Shown in pieces: positions 22,406 to 30,626 of a DNA stretch of 35,937 nt. Source of the DNA: Thermomicrobiales bacterium. Its GTDB lineage: Bacteria > Chloroflexota > Chloroflexia > Thermomicrobiales > UBA6265. The translations under genes and the position numbers were made by a program. Numbering within the stretch: position 1 is the first letter of the stretch; every line of letters starts with the position of its first letter. The notes under the pieces are model-generated. The model was not told the DNA's origin and made no database searches. It saw only the letters and a list, made by a program, of their open reading frames with translations. The stretch is taken from contig JADYYO010000016.1 of assembly GCA_020853615.1 (NCBI GenBank), positions 1 through 35,937 on the forward strand, given 5' to 3'.

Positions 22406-23107
22406 ATGGTGCGCAAGACGCTGATCCTGATCGTCGACGACGAGCCGGCCATCGTCCGCCTCGTGCGGGCCAAGTTGCAGGCCGACGGCTACGCGGTGGT
22501 GACGGCCAGCCGGGGCGAAGCGGCCATCGAGTTACTGGAGGAGACCCGGCCCGATCTCATCATCCTCGACCTGATGATGCCCGGCATGGGCGGGTTCGAG
22601 ACGCTGCGCCGGATTCGCTCGCGCGGGCAGATCCCGGTCATCATGCTGACGGCGCGGGCCGGCGATGCCGACAAGCTGAAGGGCCTGCAGGGCGGCGCCG
22701 ACGACTACGTCACCAAGCCGTTCAACCCGGACGAGCTGGCGGCGCGCGTGGCGGCGGTGCTGCGGCGGGTGACCGGCGGCGGGACGGGGAACGAGCAGGG
22801 CATCCTGCGCTACCCCGGCGTCGAGATCGATCTGGAGCGCCGCCGCGTGCTGGTCGCCGGCGACGAGGTCCGCCTCAGCCGGACGGAGTGGGCGCTCCTC
22901 GAGCAACTGGCGGCGAACGCCGGGCGCGTCATGCTGCACAGCGAGCTTCTGACGCGCATCTGGGGCCCGGAGTTCCGCGACGAGGCGTCGTATCTGCGGA
23001 CCTGGGTCAGCCGCCTGCGGGCGAAGCTGAAGCCCAACCCCGGCACCAACGCGCTGATCACTACTTTCCCGGCCATCGGCTACCGCCTCGAACCACCGGG
23101 CGACTAG
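22406..23107 (+). CDS. OmpR/PhoB-family response regulator
   Basis: This 233-residue DNA-binding regulator has a receiver domain at 1-120 with acidic pocket Asp11/Asp12 (LIVDDEPAI), phospho-acceptor Asp55 (LIILDLMMPGMGG), Thr82 and Lys104 (YVTKPFNPDEL). A winged-helix domain follows (about 135-230: LSRTEWALLEQLAANAGRVM and EASYLRTWVSRLRAKL), of the KdpE/PhoB type. ATG 22406 has GAGGT about 8 bases upstream. It is co-transcribed with the kinase before it. Target genes are unknown; no clear direct-repeat operator is visible next to it. Confidence 0.95.
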   Translation: MVRKTLILIVDDEPAIVRLVRAKLQADGYAVVTASRGEAAIELLEETRPDLIILDLMMPGMGGFETLRRIRSRGQIPVIMLTARAGDADKLKGLQGGADDYVTKPFNPDELAARVAAVLRRVTGGGTGNEQGILRYPGVEIDLERRRVLVAGDEVRLSRTEWALLEQLAANAGRVMLHSELLTRIWGPEFRDEASYLRTWVSRLRAKLKPNPGTNALITTFPAIGYRLEPPGD

Positions 23108-23166
23108 GCTCTACCCGGGCCGGTGACAGTGGCCCTCGGAGCCGATCTCGCGGGATTGCTCCGTTA

Positions 23167-23594
23167 CTAACGGGCTTCATCCTCCAACCGCGTTAGAAAC
23201 TCGCGCGGGGAGAGGATGGCGACGCCGCGAAAGGCGCCAACCGCGCGCAGCTTGCGGTCGCCGGTAACGAGGTAGGAAGCGCGGCAGGCAACGGCGGTGG
23301 CGAGGATCAGGTCGTCCTCGGGGTGCGTGGCCACGCCTACCACCTCGACCGTGAGAGGCGCTACGATCGCCGTAGAGCGCAGCAGCGCGAGCGCCTCCGC
23401 GCGCTCCGCAGGGAAGAAGCGAACGGCCGGCCCAGTAGGGATCGCGCCACGCCTCGACCAACTCGGCGAGGATGGGCTCGGAGACGGCCAGGCGGTAGGC
23501 CTCGGCTCGCCACAGGTCAATGAGGCTGGCGGGCACGCCGCCGCGCGGGGAAGCCGGAAACCAGGGCGTTGGTGTCCAGGACGGCAACGATCAC
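23167..23594 (-). pseudogene. PIN-domain toxin (VapC-like), broken by two frameshifts
   Basis: Three frames together spell one PIN protein of about 142 residues. Frame 1, from GTG 23594: VIVAVLDTNALVSGFPA. Frame 2, about 23545 to 23430: RGGVPASLIDLWRAEAYRLA, then EPILAELVEAWRDPYWAGR. Frame 3, about 23425 to 23167: RFFPAERAEALALLRS, then HPEDDLILATAVACRASYLV, then TGDRKLRAVGAF. The first acidic residue (LDTN), the middle Glu (ILAEL) and the late acid pair (PEDDLIL) are all present but never in one frame. Each break equals one extra base (or two lost), so they do not cancel. The GTG overlaps the antitoxin stop as GTGA. Either the toxin is inactivated or the sequence has two errors; the homology itself is clear. 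Confidence 0.8.
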
Positions 23595-23920
23595 GCGGAG
23601 CCGGCCGCAGGCACGCGCTGTCGCAGGCGTTCGCGGGCCTCGGCCACCGAGCGTTCGGCCTCCCGCTCGATCTCTTCCGCCGGGACGTCGGCGAAGGCCT
23701 CCCGCAGGCGATCGATCACGGCGAAGCGCTCTTCCCGCTCCCGCTCGAGCCGGGCGAAGCGCTCCAGGTCGTCCATCGAGATGATGGCCGCGACCGGGAT
23801 GCCGCTCTTCTCCACCAGCACGCGGGTCTCCTTGCGGTAGACCTGAGTCATGACGCGGGAGCGGGCGTTCTTGACCTCGGAGATCGTCATCGTCCTGGTT
23901 ACGGGTTCGTGCTCGCGCAC
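23591..23920 (-). CDS. Phd/YefM-type antitoxin
   Basis: This 109-residue antitoxin matches the Phd/YefM fold: the N-terminal DNA-binding part TMTISEVKNARSRVMTQVYR and the strand TRVLVEKSGIPVAAIISMDD followed by LERFARLEREREERF. The C-terminal helical tail (ADVPAEEIEREAERSVAEAR) would wrap the toxin. The start is probably GTG 23920 with AAAGGGA 6 bases upstream; an internal ATG 10 codons later is possible. It overlaps the broken PIN toxin gene by 4 bases, the normal antitoxin-first order. As its partner is disrupted, it may persist as an orphan repressor or an antidote to a related PIN toxin. Confidence 0.85.
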   Translation of the reverse strand: MREHEPVTRTMTISEVKNARSRVMTQVYRKETRVLVEKSGIPVAAIISMDDLERFARLEREREERFAVIDRLREAFADVPAEEIEREAERSVAEARERLRQRVPAAGSA

Positions 23921-24081
23921 GGCATTCCCTTTCGTCTGGGCCTAAATGGTGCACGTCGGGGCATCATGGGCCTCTTCTCCATCAACCGGCGGGCGTTTCA
24001 ACACGGCGGCAGGCCGCGCCGCGCGATGTTATGCACTGCTCTCTGCCCTAGTCTCAACTACAGACCGGCCGCGAGGACGTG

Positions 24082-24477
24082 TCAGCGCGGCTGGTAGAGC
24101 CGGAGTTCGGCGATGCGCGCAAAGTGGCGCGTGTTACGGGTTAGCAGCGTTGGGTCGCGCTGCAGCGCGGTGGCGGCGATCAGCAGGTCGAGGTCGGGGA
24201 TAAGCTGGCCCCGGCGGCGCAGATCGGCCCGGAGGTAGGCGAAGCGTTCCTTGGTGGGATCGTCGAGTGGGAGCAGGGCGAGGCGGGCCAGGAAGCGGCG
24301 AACGCGCGCCAACTCCGTCGCGGGATCCGGTGCGCCAACGGCGCCTTCGAAGAGTTCACCGTAAGAGACGATGCTGACGGCCAGGCCGTCGTCGCGGAGT
24401 TGGGCCATCAGGTTGACCGCTGTAGGGACGCCGAGGAAGGCATCGATCAGCCAGTCGGAGTCGATCAGATAGCTCAC
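24082..24477 (-). CDS. PIN-domain toxin ribonuclease (VapC-like), intact
   Basis: This 131-residue toxin is probably an Mg-dependent RNase. The PIN acids are all present: Asp6/Asp8 (YLIDSDWLIDAF), Glu41 (SIVSYGELFEGA), Asp95 and Asp97 (IPDLDLLIAATAL), plus Asn115 in LLTRNTRHFARI. Length is normal for VapC. The start is GTG 24477, overlapping the antitoxin stop as GTGA, so the pair is translationally coupled. The target RNA is unknown. A second, broken PIN toxin lies just downstream on the same strand; the two are only distantly alike. Confidence 0.92.
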   Translation of the reverse strand: MSYLIDSDWLIDAFLGVPTAVNLMAQLRDDGLAVSIVSYGELFEGAVGAPDPATELARVRRFLARLALLPLDDPTKERFAYLRADLRRRGQLIPDLDLLIAATALQRDPTLLTRNTRHFARIAELRLYQPR

Positions 24478-24752
24478 GGGCGGTCGATGGGGCGCGTCTC
24501 TTCCTCACGCCCACGGTAGATGAGCTCCTTCATTCGCTCCCCCTCTTCCGGGGTGAGCGTGCCGGCGATCTCGCACAGGCCTTCCAGAACGGCCTCGGGG
24601 TCGTAATCGGCCCACGGATCATCGGCATCGCGGGTGATGCGGAAGCGCGCGGCGCCCCGCACCAGAACGACCGGCTCGCCCTCGGCCTCGTCCAGGGCGC
24701 GGCCGAGTTCGCTATCCGGATCGATGGTGATGGTCAGGGGTGCTTTCGCCAT
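24474..24752 (-). CDS. Probable antitoxin of the intact VapC-like toxin
   Basis: This acidic protein of 92 residues begins MAKAPLTITIDPDSELGRAL, then has DEAEGEPVVLVRGAARFRIT and an acidic stretch (RDADDPWADYDPEAVLEGL), and ends in a charged helix. The first part resembles the short beta-strand plus helix DNA-binding start of small antitoxins; the family is not one I can name firmly. Its position (4-base overlap with a PIN toxin, antitoxin first) is the main evidence. An in-frame upstream start exists, but ATG 24752 with AGGAGG about 10 bases upstream fits better. Confidence 0.75.
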   Translation of the reverse strand: MAKAPLTITIDPDSELGRALDEAEGEPVVLVRGAARFRITRDADDPWADYDPEAVLEGLCEIAGTLTPEEGERMKELIYRGREEETRPIDRP

Positions 24753-25056
24753 GGCCAGGAGACCTCCTCGCTCGGCAGGATAGCAAAATGCACATGACGC
24801 TCCCGACATTCGAGATCGCCGTGCCAGCGTAATCGGCAGGGCGTCAGTCGCCCGGCTCTGCGCCCCCGATGGCATGCTGCACTACCGGAACCTATACGGC
24901 GCTCATGTTCGGTTTCGTCTCTCCTTAACTTGGCGAGGAATCTCGCCGCGCAACGTTGTTGCGCTTTTGTAATCTTTTCCTGGCTCGGCAGACGGGAATG
25001 CCATGCCCCATTCGCTACAGTGGCAGCGGTCACTGCACGGGCCGGAAGGAGCCGCA
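24753..25056. other. 304-bp divergent gap between antitoxin and flavin-protein genes
   Basis: No gene is seen. The gap must contain the minus-strand promoter of the second TA module and the plus-strand promoter of the gene at 25057. It holds one small hairpin (24948-24964) in an AT-richer patch at about 24895-24990. Confidence 0.5.
24948..24964 (+). other. Short hairpin followed by a T-tract
   Basis: The stem GCGCAAC (24948-24954), loop GTT, GTTGCGC (24958-24964) is followed by TTTTG. In + orientation it resembles a weak intrinsic terminator, but no plus-strand gene lies upstream to terminate. An operator or leader structure for the gene at 25057 is equally possible. Confidence 0.35.
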
Positions 25057-25470
25057 ATGGTCGGGCAGTTGAGCCCGGATGAGATCGAAGGCTTGTTGCG
25101 GCGGCAGCGGGTCGGTCGGATCGCCTACATCATCGACGATCAGCCCTATATCGTGCCGGTCAATTACGCCTACGACGGTGCGGCCGTCTACGTGGCGAGT
25201 GGCGAGGGGCAGAAGATCGCGGTAATGCGGGCGCGGCCACGCGTCTGTTTCGAGATCGATGACATCGACCAGTCCGCGATCTGGCGCAGCGTCGTGGCGA
25301 TCGGGGTGTACGAGGAGTTGACATGCGACTGCGAGCGGCGCGCCGCGCTCGCGCGCATCGGCCCGGAGTGGGAGACGCGGATTCCGGATGAGTGGGACGT
25401 TCCCGATGATGTCGTCGTCTTCCGGATTCGCCTGCTCGAAAAGAGCGGCCGGTTCGGGCGCGAGGAGTAG
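25057..25470 (+). CDS. Pyridoxamine 5'-phosphate oxidase-like flavin-binding split-barrel protein
   Basis: This 137-residue protein has the fold of the PNPOx-like/NimA-type family: MVGQLSPDEIEGLLRRQRVG, then RIAYIIDDQPYIVPVNYAYD, GAAVYVASGEGQKIAVMRAR and VCFEIDDIDQSAIWRSVVAI. Such proteins bind FMN or F420 as dimers; some reduce nitro compounds, but the substrate here is unknown. ATG 25057 has AAGGAG 6 bases upstream; an upstream in-frame ATG has no such site. The next gene starts 5 bases after its stop. Confidence 0.85.
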   Translation: MVGQLSPDEIEGLLRRQRVGRIAYIIDDQPYIVPVNYAYDGAAVYVASGEGQKIAVMRARPRVCFEIDDIDQSAIWRSVVAIGVYEELTCDCERRAALARIGPEWETRIPDEWDVPDDVVVFRIRLLEKSGRFGREE

Positions 25471-25474
25471 GGGG

Positions 25475-26164
25475 TTGGCGCGCCTGGCCAGGCTCGTCGC
25501 GGGCGGCGCGCTGGCGCTCCTCGTCGGCGCGCCGCTGGCCGGGCCGCCCGTCTCGGCCGCGCACCTGTCACCAAGCGTGCCGATGGCTGGCGCGATCGCA
25601 CGGTGGCAGACGGGGGAGCACGAGGACGAGACGGCCGTGCTGAGCCGGCAGGGCGCAGAGGGGATGGCCGCTCTGCAACGGCTGACCGCCGTCGAGGTGG
25701 ACAACCCGCTGCCCGCACCGGAAGTGACCATCGATTTTGGGGCGACCGCGACGGCAGAGGCCGTCGCCAGCGCGACCGCCGTGGCGAATATCGACGCGAC
25801 GGCGACCGCCGCGGCCGCGACGACGGTCGCGCTGGCGGTCGAGGCGACGATGGAGGCCGAAGCCACGTCCGCCGCAAGCACCGCCACCGCCATCGCCCGG
25901 CAGGAGGCGGCAGCGAGCGCGACGGCGGAGGCCGAGCAGCGCGCGGCGGAGCGCGCGACCGCGACGGCTAGGGCGCGACGAGCCACGCCGGCAGCAGCGG
26001 TCATGGCGGCCGTTCCACCCGCTGCCGGCGACGCGCCGGGAGCAGGCCGCGAAGCCCTCCTCCCGATTGCGCTCCTGCCGCCGCTCGCCAGCCTGCTCGG
26101 CGTGGCGATCTGGCGCCGGCAGCGGGAGCCGTTCCTGCTGAAGGCGAAACCGGCCCGGGGATAG
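25475..26164 (+). CDS. Exported Ala/Thr-rich stalk protein with C-terminal membrane helix
   Basis: This is a protein of 229 residues and no known family. A signal or anchor helix (LVAGGALALLVGAPLAGPPV) opens the chain, then a short globular part, then a long repetitive Ala/Thr/Glu helix (about 85-175; ATATAEAVASATAVANIDAT and similar units), and a hydrophobic helix near the end (LLPIALLPPLASLLGVAIW) with a basic tail. I chose TTG 25475 because GAGGAG (25462-25467) overlaps the preceding stop region, and upstream in-frame ATGs lie inside the preceding gene. Low complexity may reflect a surface spacer. It sits between the flavin protein and PRC-barrel-like genes and is probably co-transcribed with both. 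Confidence 0.65.
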   Translation: MARLARLVAGGALALLVGAPLAGPPVSAAHLSPSVPMAGAIARWQTGEHEDETAVLSRQGAEGMAALQRLTAVEVDNPLPAPEVTIDFGATATAEAVASATAVANIDATATAAAATTVALAVEATMEAEATSAASTATAIARQEAAASATAEAEQRAAERATATARARRATPAAAVMAAVPPAAGDAPGAGREALLPIALLPPLASLLGVAIWRRQREPFLLKAKPARG

Positions 26165-26177
26165 GAGGTTCGCACGG

Positions 26178-26735
26178 GTGAATGCGAGGCGAACGGTAGT
26201 TGTCGCCGAGGAGGACGCTGGCGCGGCAGAGGCCACCCCTCGGGTGGCGCCCATCGAGTACCTGTTCGGGCCGGGGGAGGAGGCGCCGGCCGACGCCGGC
26301 GAGGCGATTCGCTACGAGCGGGGCGCGCTGATCTACGCGGTCGATGGTCCGATCGGGACGCTGAAGCACCTGGTGATCGACGAGGAGATGGCCGAGGTCA
26401 AGGCGCTCGTGGTGCGCGTGACGGCGCGGAACGAATCGGTGCTGGTGCCGCCCGACCTGGTCGACCGGAGCGCCGGCGGCGCGCTGCTGCTGACCGTGAC
26501 GCAGGAGCAGTTCGCCAGGGGGGCGAGCCGCTCGCCCCGCTTCGAGACGCGAATGTTCACCCGGGCGAGCGCGGAGACGGTCGGCAAGATCATCCCGATG
26601 GTCTTCCGCGGCGACGCGCGGCGGTCGGTGGCGGCCATCTCGCGCAACCACGTCGAAACCGCCGCCTCACGCGATGCGCTGCCGCCGGCGCCAAACGAGC
26701 GCCGCCCGTGGAAGCGGCTCTTCGCCCGGGGTTGA
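26178..26735 (+). CDS. PRC-barrel-like domain protein
   Basis: This cytoplasmic protein of 185 residues has a central strand pattern typical of PRC-barrel domains: RGALIYAVDGPIGTLKHLVI, then DEEMAEVKALVVRVTARNES and VLVPPDLVDR. PRC-barrels are small beta modules found in ribosome maturation, photosynthesis and many bacterial stress proteins; the partner here is unknown. The N-terminus (about 45 residues) and C-terminus are charged and probably flexible. The start is GTG 26178 with GGAGG about 9 bases upstream; it lies 13 bases after the previous stop. Confidence 0.7.
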   Translation: MNARRTVVVAEEDAGAAEATPRVAPIEYLFGPGEEAPADAGEAIRYERGALIYAVDGPIGTLKHLVIDEEMAEVKALVVRVTARNESVLVPPDLVDRSAGGALLLTVTQEQFARGASRSPRFETRMFTRASAETVGKIIPMVFRGDARRSVAAISRNHVETAASRDALPPAPNERRPWKRLFARG

Positions 26736-26749
26736 CAGACCACACGGCT

Positions 26750-26868
26750 GTAGGGGCGACGCCTGCGTCGCCCGCCTTCCGCAGCCGGGGCGGTCCCTTC
26801 TGGCAGCGCCATTGCCATCATCGACATGCGCGGCGGGTTGGGCCGGGCGACGCAGGCGTCGCCCCTAC
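26750..26868. repeat. MITE-like inverted-repeat element, copy 3
   Basis: The perfect 24-bp terminal inverted repeats are 26750-26773 (GTAGGGGCGACGCCTGCGTC then GCCC) and 26845-26868. The 17-nt centre TGGCAGCGCCATTGCCA (26801-26817) has the same length and outer bases as in copy 1. It fills most of the gap between the PRC-barrel-like and DUF192 genes. Confidence 0.87.
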
Positions 26869-26930
26869 GACCGGGAGGACTCTGGCGGCATCACCTCGGA
26901 AGCCGTCAACCTTGGTCCCTGGGCGATTGG

Positions 26931-27284
26931 ATGAAACAGCATCCCTTGAAAGCGATCAACTGCCGGAACGAGCGCGTCTTTCTCGACGATCTGCGCGAGG
27001 CGAAGGGGTTCTGGCGCACGTTCGCCGGGCTCATGCTACGCCCTGCGCTTCCCGCCGGCGAGGGGCTCCTCTTCCGGCCGGGGCGCAGCGTGCACACCCA
27101 CTTCATGCGCTTCCCGATCGACCTGGTCTTTCTCGACGAGGAGGGGCGGGTGCAGGCGATCCGGGAGGCGATGCCGCCCTGGCGCTTCGACCTGCGCAAC
27201 GCGGCGGTCCTGATCGAGGCGAACGTGGGCGCCGCGCGCGCCGCTGATCTGCACGTGGGCGACCGCCTGCGCTTCGACGCCTGA
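26931..27284 (+). CDS. DUF192 family protein
   Basis: This 117-residue protein matches the DUF192 family: FWRTFAGLMLRPALPAGEGL, then VHTHFMRFPIDLVFLDEEGR and AVLIEANVGAARAADLHVGD. The M-x-F-x-I-D-x-x-F-x-D motif region (MRFPIDLVFLD) is intact. The family's function is not settled. Many members are exported, but this one shows no signal peptide. ATG 26931 has no obvious Shine-Dalgarno. It follows repeat copy 3, which may separate it from the operon upstream. Confidence 0.88.
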   Translation: MKQHPLKAINCRNERVFLDDLREAKGFWRTFAGLMLRPALPAGEGLLFRPGRSVHTHFMRFPIDLVFLDEEGRVQAIREAMPPWRFDLRNAAVLIEANVGAARAADLHVGDRLRFDA

Positions 27285-27361
27285 TCGGAGGCAACGTCCG
27301 CCGATTCGCGCACGGCGTCCTGACGCACCCGCGATCCAGCACCAGTCCGCCGGGGCATTCG

Positions 27362-27447
27362 TGTCTTCCTGAACGAAGCGAAGGATCTCGGCTCTCTGAA
27401 ACGGCGTTACTCCGGAGCCGAGATGCTTCGTTCCCCGGCATGACACA
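27362..27447. repeat. Paired inverted copies of the dispersed CGAAGGATC-type repeat
   Basis: The left copy (27367-27394, CCTGAACGAAGCGAAGGATC then TCGGCTC) faces a right copy (27414-27447) that reads GGAACGAAGCATCTCGG on the opposite strand. They could pair as an interrupted stem with a 19-base loop. Together with 28187-28265 it brackets the gene at 27500-28108. Confidence 0.65.
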
Positions 27448-27499
27448 TGTCTTGGGCGTTGATCCTCTCAACGGAATGATCGTATTCAGGACGCCGGAA

Positions 27500-28108
27500 T
27501 CAGGAGCCCGCTGGCATCCCGCCGAGCTGGCTGGCCGGGATCAGGAAGGCCGGCACCTCCGAGCCATCGATGTCGATGAGGAGGGCGAGATCGCCAGGAG
27601 ACCGGGCCACCGGGATGCGAAAGGCGGCGGCAATGGCAGCTCCGGAGGCGAGCTGGCTCGGCGTGGCGCACGATGCCGCCGCACCGCCGCTGCCGCCACT
27701 CAGGATGTCGCTCAGCTCGGGGTTCGGGCGCAGCCGAGTGTCCGGGGCGATCAACGTCAACTGCTGGCAGCCGACGCTCGCCGCCGACTCGCCGTCCGCC
27801 GCCTGCAGCGTGCAGCCGATGAGGCGGTAGTTGCCGCCCACCTCGCCGATGCAGACGGCGACCAGCCGCAGGCCGGGGATGCAGGCGGAGTGCCCTGCCG
27901 CCCAGCGGGTGCTGATGTCGGCCGGCATGTTCACCTCGCGCGGGGTCGAGATGCCGATGCCGTTGCAGCCGGGGCCGTAGTCGGCGTTCCGCTGCTTCAA
28001 CTCCTCGATGTAGCGAAGCTGCGAGCCCTCCTGCGCGCGCGCCGGCACGATGCCGGCCGCCAGCGCGAGCAGGGCAACGGCGAGCGTCATGAGAAGCGAG
28101 CGAACCAT
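27500..28108 (-). CDS. Secreted protein with six cysteines, unknown family
   Basis: This 202-residue exported protein has a signal peptide (MVRSLLMTLAVALLALAAG then IVPARAQ). The mature part begins EGSQLRYIEELKQRNADYGP and has six cysteines in the segments YGPGCNGIG, HSACIPGLR, AVCIGEV, LIGCTLQ, VGCQQLT and ASCATPS, consistent with up to three disulfides. The C-terminus contains AAFRIPVARSPGDLALLIDI, a predicted strand. I chose ATG 28108 because TGGAGG lies 8 bases upstream and the signal peptide then begins cleanly; a TTG 10 codons earlier is possible. I do not recognise the family. It is isolated between two paired-repeat blocks. Confidence 0.7.
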   Translation of the reverse strand: MVRSLLMTLAVALLALAAGIVPARAQEGSQLRYIEELKQRNADYGPGCNGIGISTPREVNMPADISTRWAAGHSACIPGLRLVAVCIGEVGGNYRLIGCTLQAADGESAASVGCQQLTLIAPDTRLRPNPELSDILSGGSGGAAASCATPSQLASGAAIAAAFRIPVARSPGDLALLIDIDGSEVPAFLIPASQLGGMPAGS

Positions 28109-28186
28109 CGGGGCGAGCCTCCAGACCATGACGCGCAATCAGCTCACCATCCTCACGATCGCGTGCTCGCGCCGCGCCGGCATCGC

Positions 28187-28265
28187 GTCATGCTGAGCGT
28201 GCGAAGCATCTCGATCCGGGGCGCGTGCGTCCGAAGGCGAGATCCCTCGCTCCGCTCAGGATGCC
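28187..28265. repeat. Paired inverted copies of the dispersed CCTGAGCG-type repeat
   Basis: The left copy 28187-28213 (GTCATGCTGAGCGTGCGAAG then CATCTCG) faces a right copy 28238-28265 that reads GGCATCCTGAGCGGAGCGAG on the minus strand. It lies between the ends of the secreted-protein promoter region and the glgX stop, so it could also act as a 3' mRNA structure for glgX. Confidence 0.65.
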
Positions 28266-28287
28266 ACGGATTACGCGGCGCCGCACT

Positions 28288-30417
28288 CTAGCGCCGCAGG
28301 AGGAGGAGCGAGCGCGCTGGCATGTCGAAGGGCTCGCCGGCGGTGATGATCCGCGCGCCGACCGGGTCGACCGTGCCGGCGGCCGTGTCGACGACGACCT
28401 GCCACTCGTCGTTCCCCTCCGGCGGCAGGCAGAACTGCACCGGCTCGTAGTGGCCGTTGAGGAGGAGGAAGAGATCGTCGTCGACAACGCGGTTCCCCTC
28501 GGCGTCGACCTCGAGCAGCGCCTTGCCGCCGAGGCGCATGGCGATGGCGCGCGCCCATCCCTCCTCCCACTCCTGGTCGGTCATCGGCTGGCCGTCGGGG
28601 CGGAACCAGGCGAGGTCCTCCACCTCGGAGCCGCGAATCTTTCGCCCCTGGAAGAAGCGGGGCCGACCGAGGCTCGGGTGGCGCTCGCGGACAGCGATCA
28701 GCGCGCGCATGAACTCGAGGAAGGCGCGCTTCCGGTCGTCGAGGGTCCAGTCGACCCAACTGATCTCGTTGTCCTGCGCGTAGACGTTGTTGTTCCCGCA
28801 TTGTGTGCGGCTCAGCTCGTCGCCGTGCGAGATCATCGGCACCCCCTGTGAGAGGAGGAGGGTTGCCATCAGGTTCCGCTTCGTCTGCTCGCGGGCGGCG
28901 ACGATCGCCGGGTCGTTGGTCGGCCCCTCGACGCCATGGTTCCACGACAGGTTGTGGTCGATGCCGTCGCGGTTCCCCTCGCCGTTCGCCTCGTTGTGCT
29001 TCTCGTTGTAGCTGACCAGATCCTGCAGGGTAAAGCCGTCGTGGGCGGTGACGAAGTTGATGCTGGCGTAGGGGCGGCGGCCGTCCCCCTGGTAGAGGTC
29101 GGAGGAGCCAGTGAGACGGTAGGCGAGCTCGGAGATGGCGACGTCGCCTCCCTTCCAGTAGTCGCGCACGCTGTCGCGGAACTTGTCGTTCCACTCGCTC
29201 CAGAGAGCGGGGAAGTTGCCGACCTGGTACCCCCCCTCGCCGATGTCCCACGGCTCGCCGATCAGCTTGACGCGGGAGAGGACCGGGTCCTGGTGGATGA
29301 CGTCGAAGAAGGAGCCGAGGCGGTCGACGTCGTGGAACTCGCGCGCCAGCGCCGAGGCGAGGTCGAAGCGGAAGCCGTCGACGTGCATCTCCTCCACCCA
29401 GTAGCGGAGCGAGTCCATGATCAACTGCAGCACCTGCGGGTGGACGGCGTTGAGGGTATTGCCGGTGCCGGTGTAGTCCATGTAGTAGCGGGGGTTGTCG
29501 GGGACGAGCCGATAGTAGCTGGCGTTGTCGATGCCGCGGAAGGAGAGGGTCGGCCCGAGCTGGTTCCCCTCGGCGGTGTGGTTGTAGACGACGTCGAGGA
29601 TCACCTCGATGCCGGCGGCGTGCAGCGCCTTCACCATCTGCTTGAACTCGGTCACCTGCCCGCCCTGGTCGCCGCTGCTGGAGTAGCGCGCCTCCGGAGC
29701 GAAGTAGCCGATCGTGTTGTAGCCCCAGTAGTTGGTCAGCCCCTGTTCCAGCAGGTGCCGGTCGTCGAGGAAGGCGTGCACCGGCAGCAGCTCGACGGCG
29801 GTGACGCCCAGCTCCTTGAGGTAGGCGATCACCGGCGGCGCGGCCAGGCCGGCGTAGGTGCCCCGCAGGTCGTCGGGCAGGTCCGGGTGGCGCGCGGTAA
29901 AGCCTTTTACGTGCATTTCGTAAATGACGGAGTCGTGCAGCGGGGTGTCGGGCCGGCGGTCGTCGCCCCAGTCGAACGTGCCGTCGATGACGATCGCCTT
30001 CGGCACGCCGCGGGCGTCGTCTTTCCTCCCCTGGGTCAGGTCGTCCTTGCCGAGACGATAGCCGAAGACGGGCGCGTTCCAGTCGACGCCGCCGGAGATG
30101 GCGCGGGCGTAGGGATCGATGAGGAGCTTGGCCGCGTTGAAGCGGTGCCCCGCCTTCGGCTCCCACGGCCCATGGACGCGATAGCCGTATCGCTGGCCGG
30201 GGCCAACCCCGGGCAGGTAGCCGTGCCAGATGTGGGCGGTCATCTCGTGCAGCGGCACGCAGCCGGTCTGCTTCCCCTTCTCGTCGAAGAGGCAGAGCTC
30301 CACGTCCGTCGCATTCTCGCTGAAGAGGGCGAAGTTCGTTCCCTCCGCGTCGGGCGTCGCGCCGAGCGGGAATCGCGTCCCGGGCAGGACGCGATGCTCC
30401 GTGGTCACGCCACGCAT
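28288..30417 (-). CDS. glgX: Glycogen debranching enzyme GlgX/TreX
   Basis: This 709-residue GH13 isoamylase-type enzyme hydrolyses alpha-1,6 branches of glycogen or limit dextrin. An N-terminal CBM48 domain (about 10-120: [29 protein letters not shown]) precedes the catalytic barrel with [13 protein letters not shown], nucleophile Asp352 ([11 protein letters not shown]), acid/base Glu388 ([16 protein letters not shown]) and [20 protein letters not shown]. Length and motif order are standard for GlgX/TreX. ATG 30417 has GGAGG 7 bases upstream. TreZ is encoded nearby on the other strand. TreX, TreY and TreZ together turn glycogen into trehalose; TreY is not in the window. It is transcribed away from the DUF892 gene, sharing a 209-bp divergent region. 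Confidence 0.96.
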   Translation of the reverse strand: MRGVTTEHRVLPGTRFPLGATPDAEGTNFALFSENATDVELCLFDEKGKQTGCVPLHEMTAHIWHGYLPGVGPGQRYGYRVHGPWEPKAGHRFNAAKLLIDPYARAISGGVDWNAPVFGYRLGKDDLTQGRKDDARGVPKAIVIDGTFDWGDDRRPDTPLHDSVIYEMHVKGFTARHPDLPDDLRGTYAGLAAPPVIAYLKELGVTAVELLPVHAFLDDRHLLEQGLTNYWGYNTIGYFAPEARYSSSGDQGGQVTEFKQMVKALHAAGIEVILDVVYNHTAEGNQLGPTLSFRGIDNASYYRLVPDNPRYYMDYTGTGNTLNAVHPQVLQLIMDSLRYWVEEMHVDGFRFDLASALAREFHDVDRLGSFFDVIHQDPVLSRVKLIGEPWDIGEGGYQVGNFPALWSEWNDKFRDSVRDYWKGGDVAISELAYRLTGSSDLYQGDGRRPYASINFVTAHDGFTLQDLVSYNEKHNEANGEGNRDGIDHNLSWNHGVEGPTNDPAIVAAREQTKRNLMATLLLSQGVPMISHGDELSRTQCGNNNVYAQDNEISWVDWTLDDRKRAFLEFMRALIAVRERHPSLGRPRFFQGRKIRGSEVEDLAWFRPDGQPMTDQEWEEGWARAIAMRLGGKALLEVDAEGNRVVDDDLFLLLNGHYEPVQFCLPPEGNDEWQVVVDTAAGTVDPVGARIITAGEPFDMPARSLLLLRR

Positions 30418-30626
30418 TCATCTTCCTCCAGAACCTCACGAATCATGCGGGAAGCCACCCTACCACGCGCGCGGGGAAGCGCACATCTCGTGCCGGGCCA
30501 GTGCCGGTGCCGTGGAGGGTAGCCCGAGCTTCCCGATCGGGCGCGGTGGCACCTGTCGTGCGATGACCGAAGGCGAGGCGGAGAACCGCCGACACACGAT
30601 TGAGTGCATTCAGGAGTACCGTTTCG

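Noticed and set aside
24948-24964. An intrinsic terminator in the antitoxin/flavin-protein gap.
   Set aside because: The hairpin plus T-tract has terminator-like shape, but it points in + orientation with no plus-strand gene upstream, so I list it only as a hairpin.
28936-30522. A 528-codon plus-strand frame opposite glgX.
   Set aside because: GlgX on the minus strand has every catalytic motif; the opposite frame is Val/Asp/Glu-rich mirror sequence with no domain.
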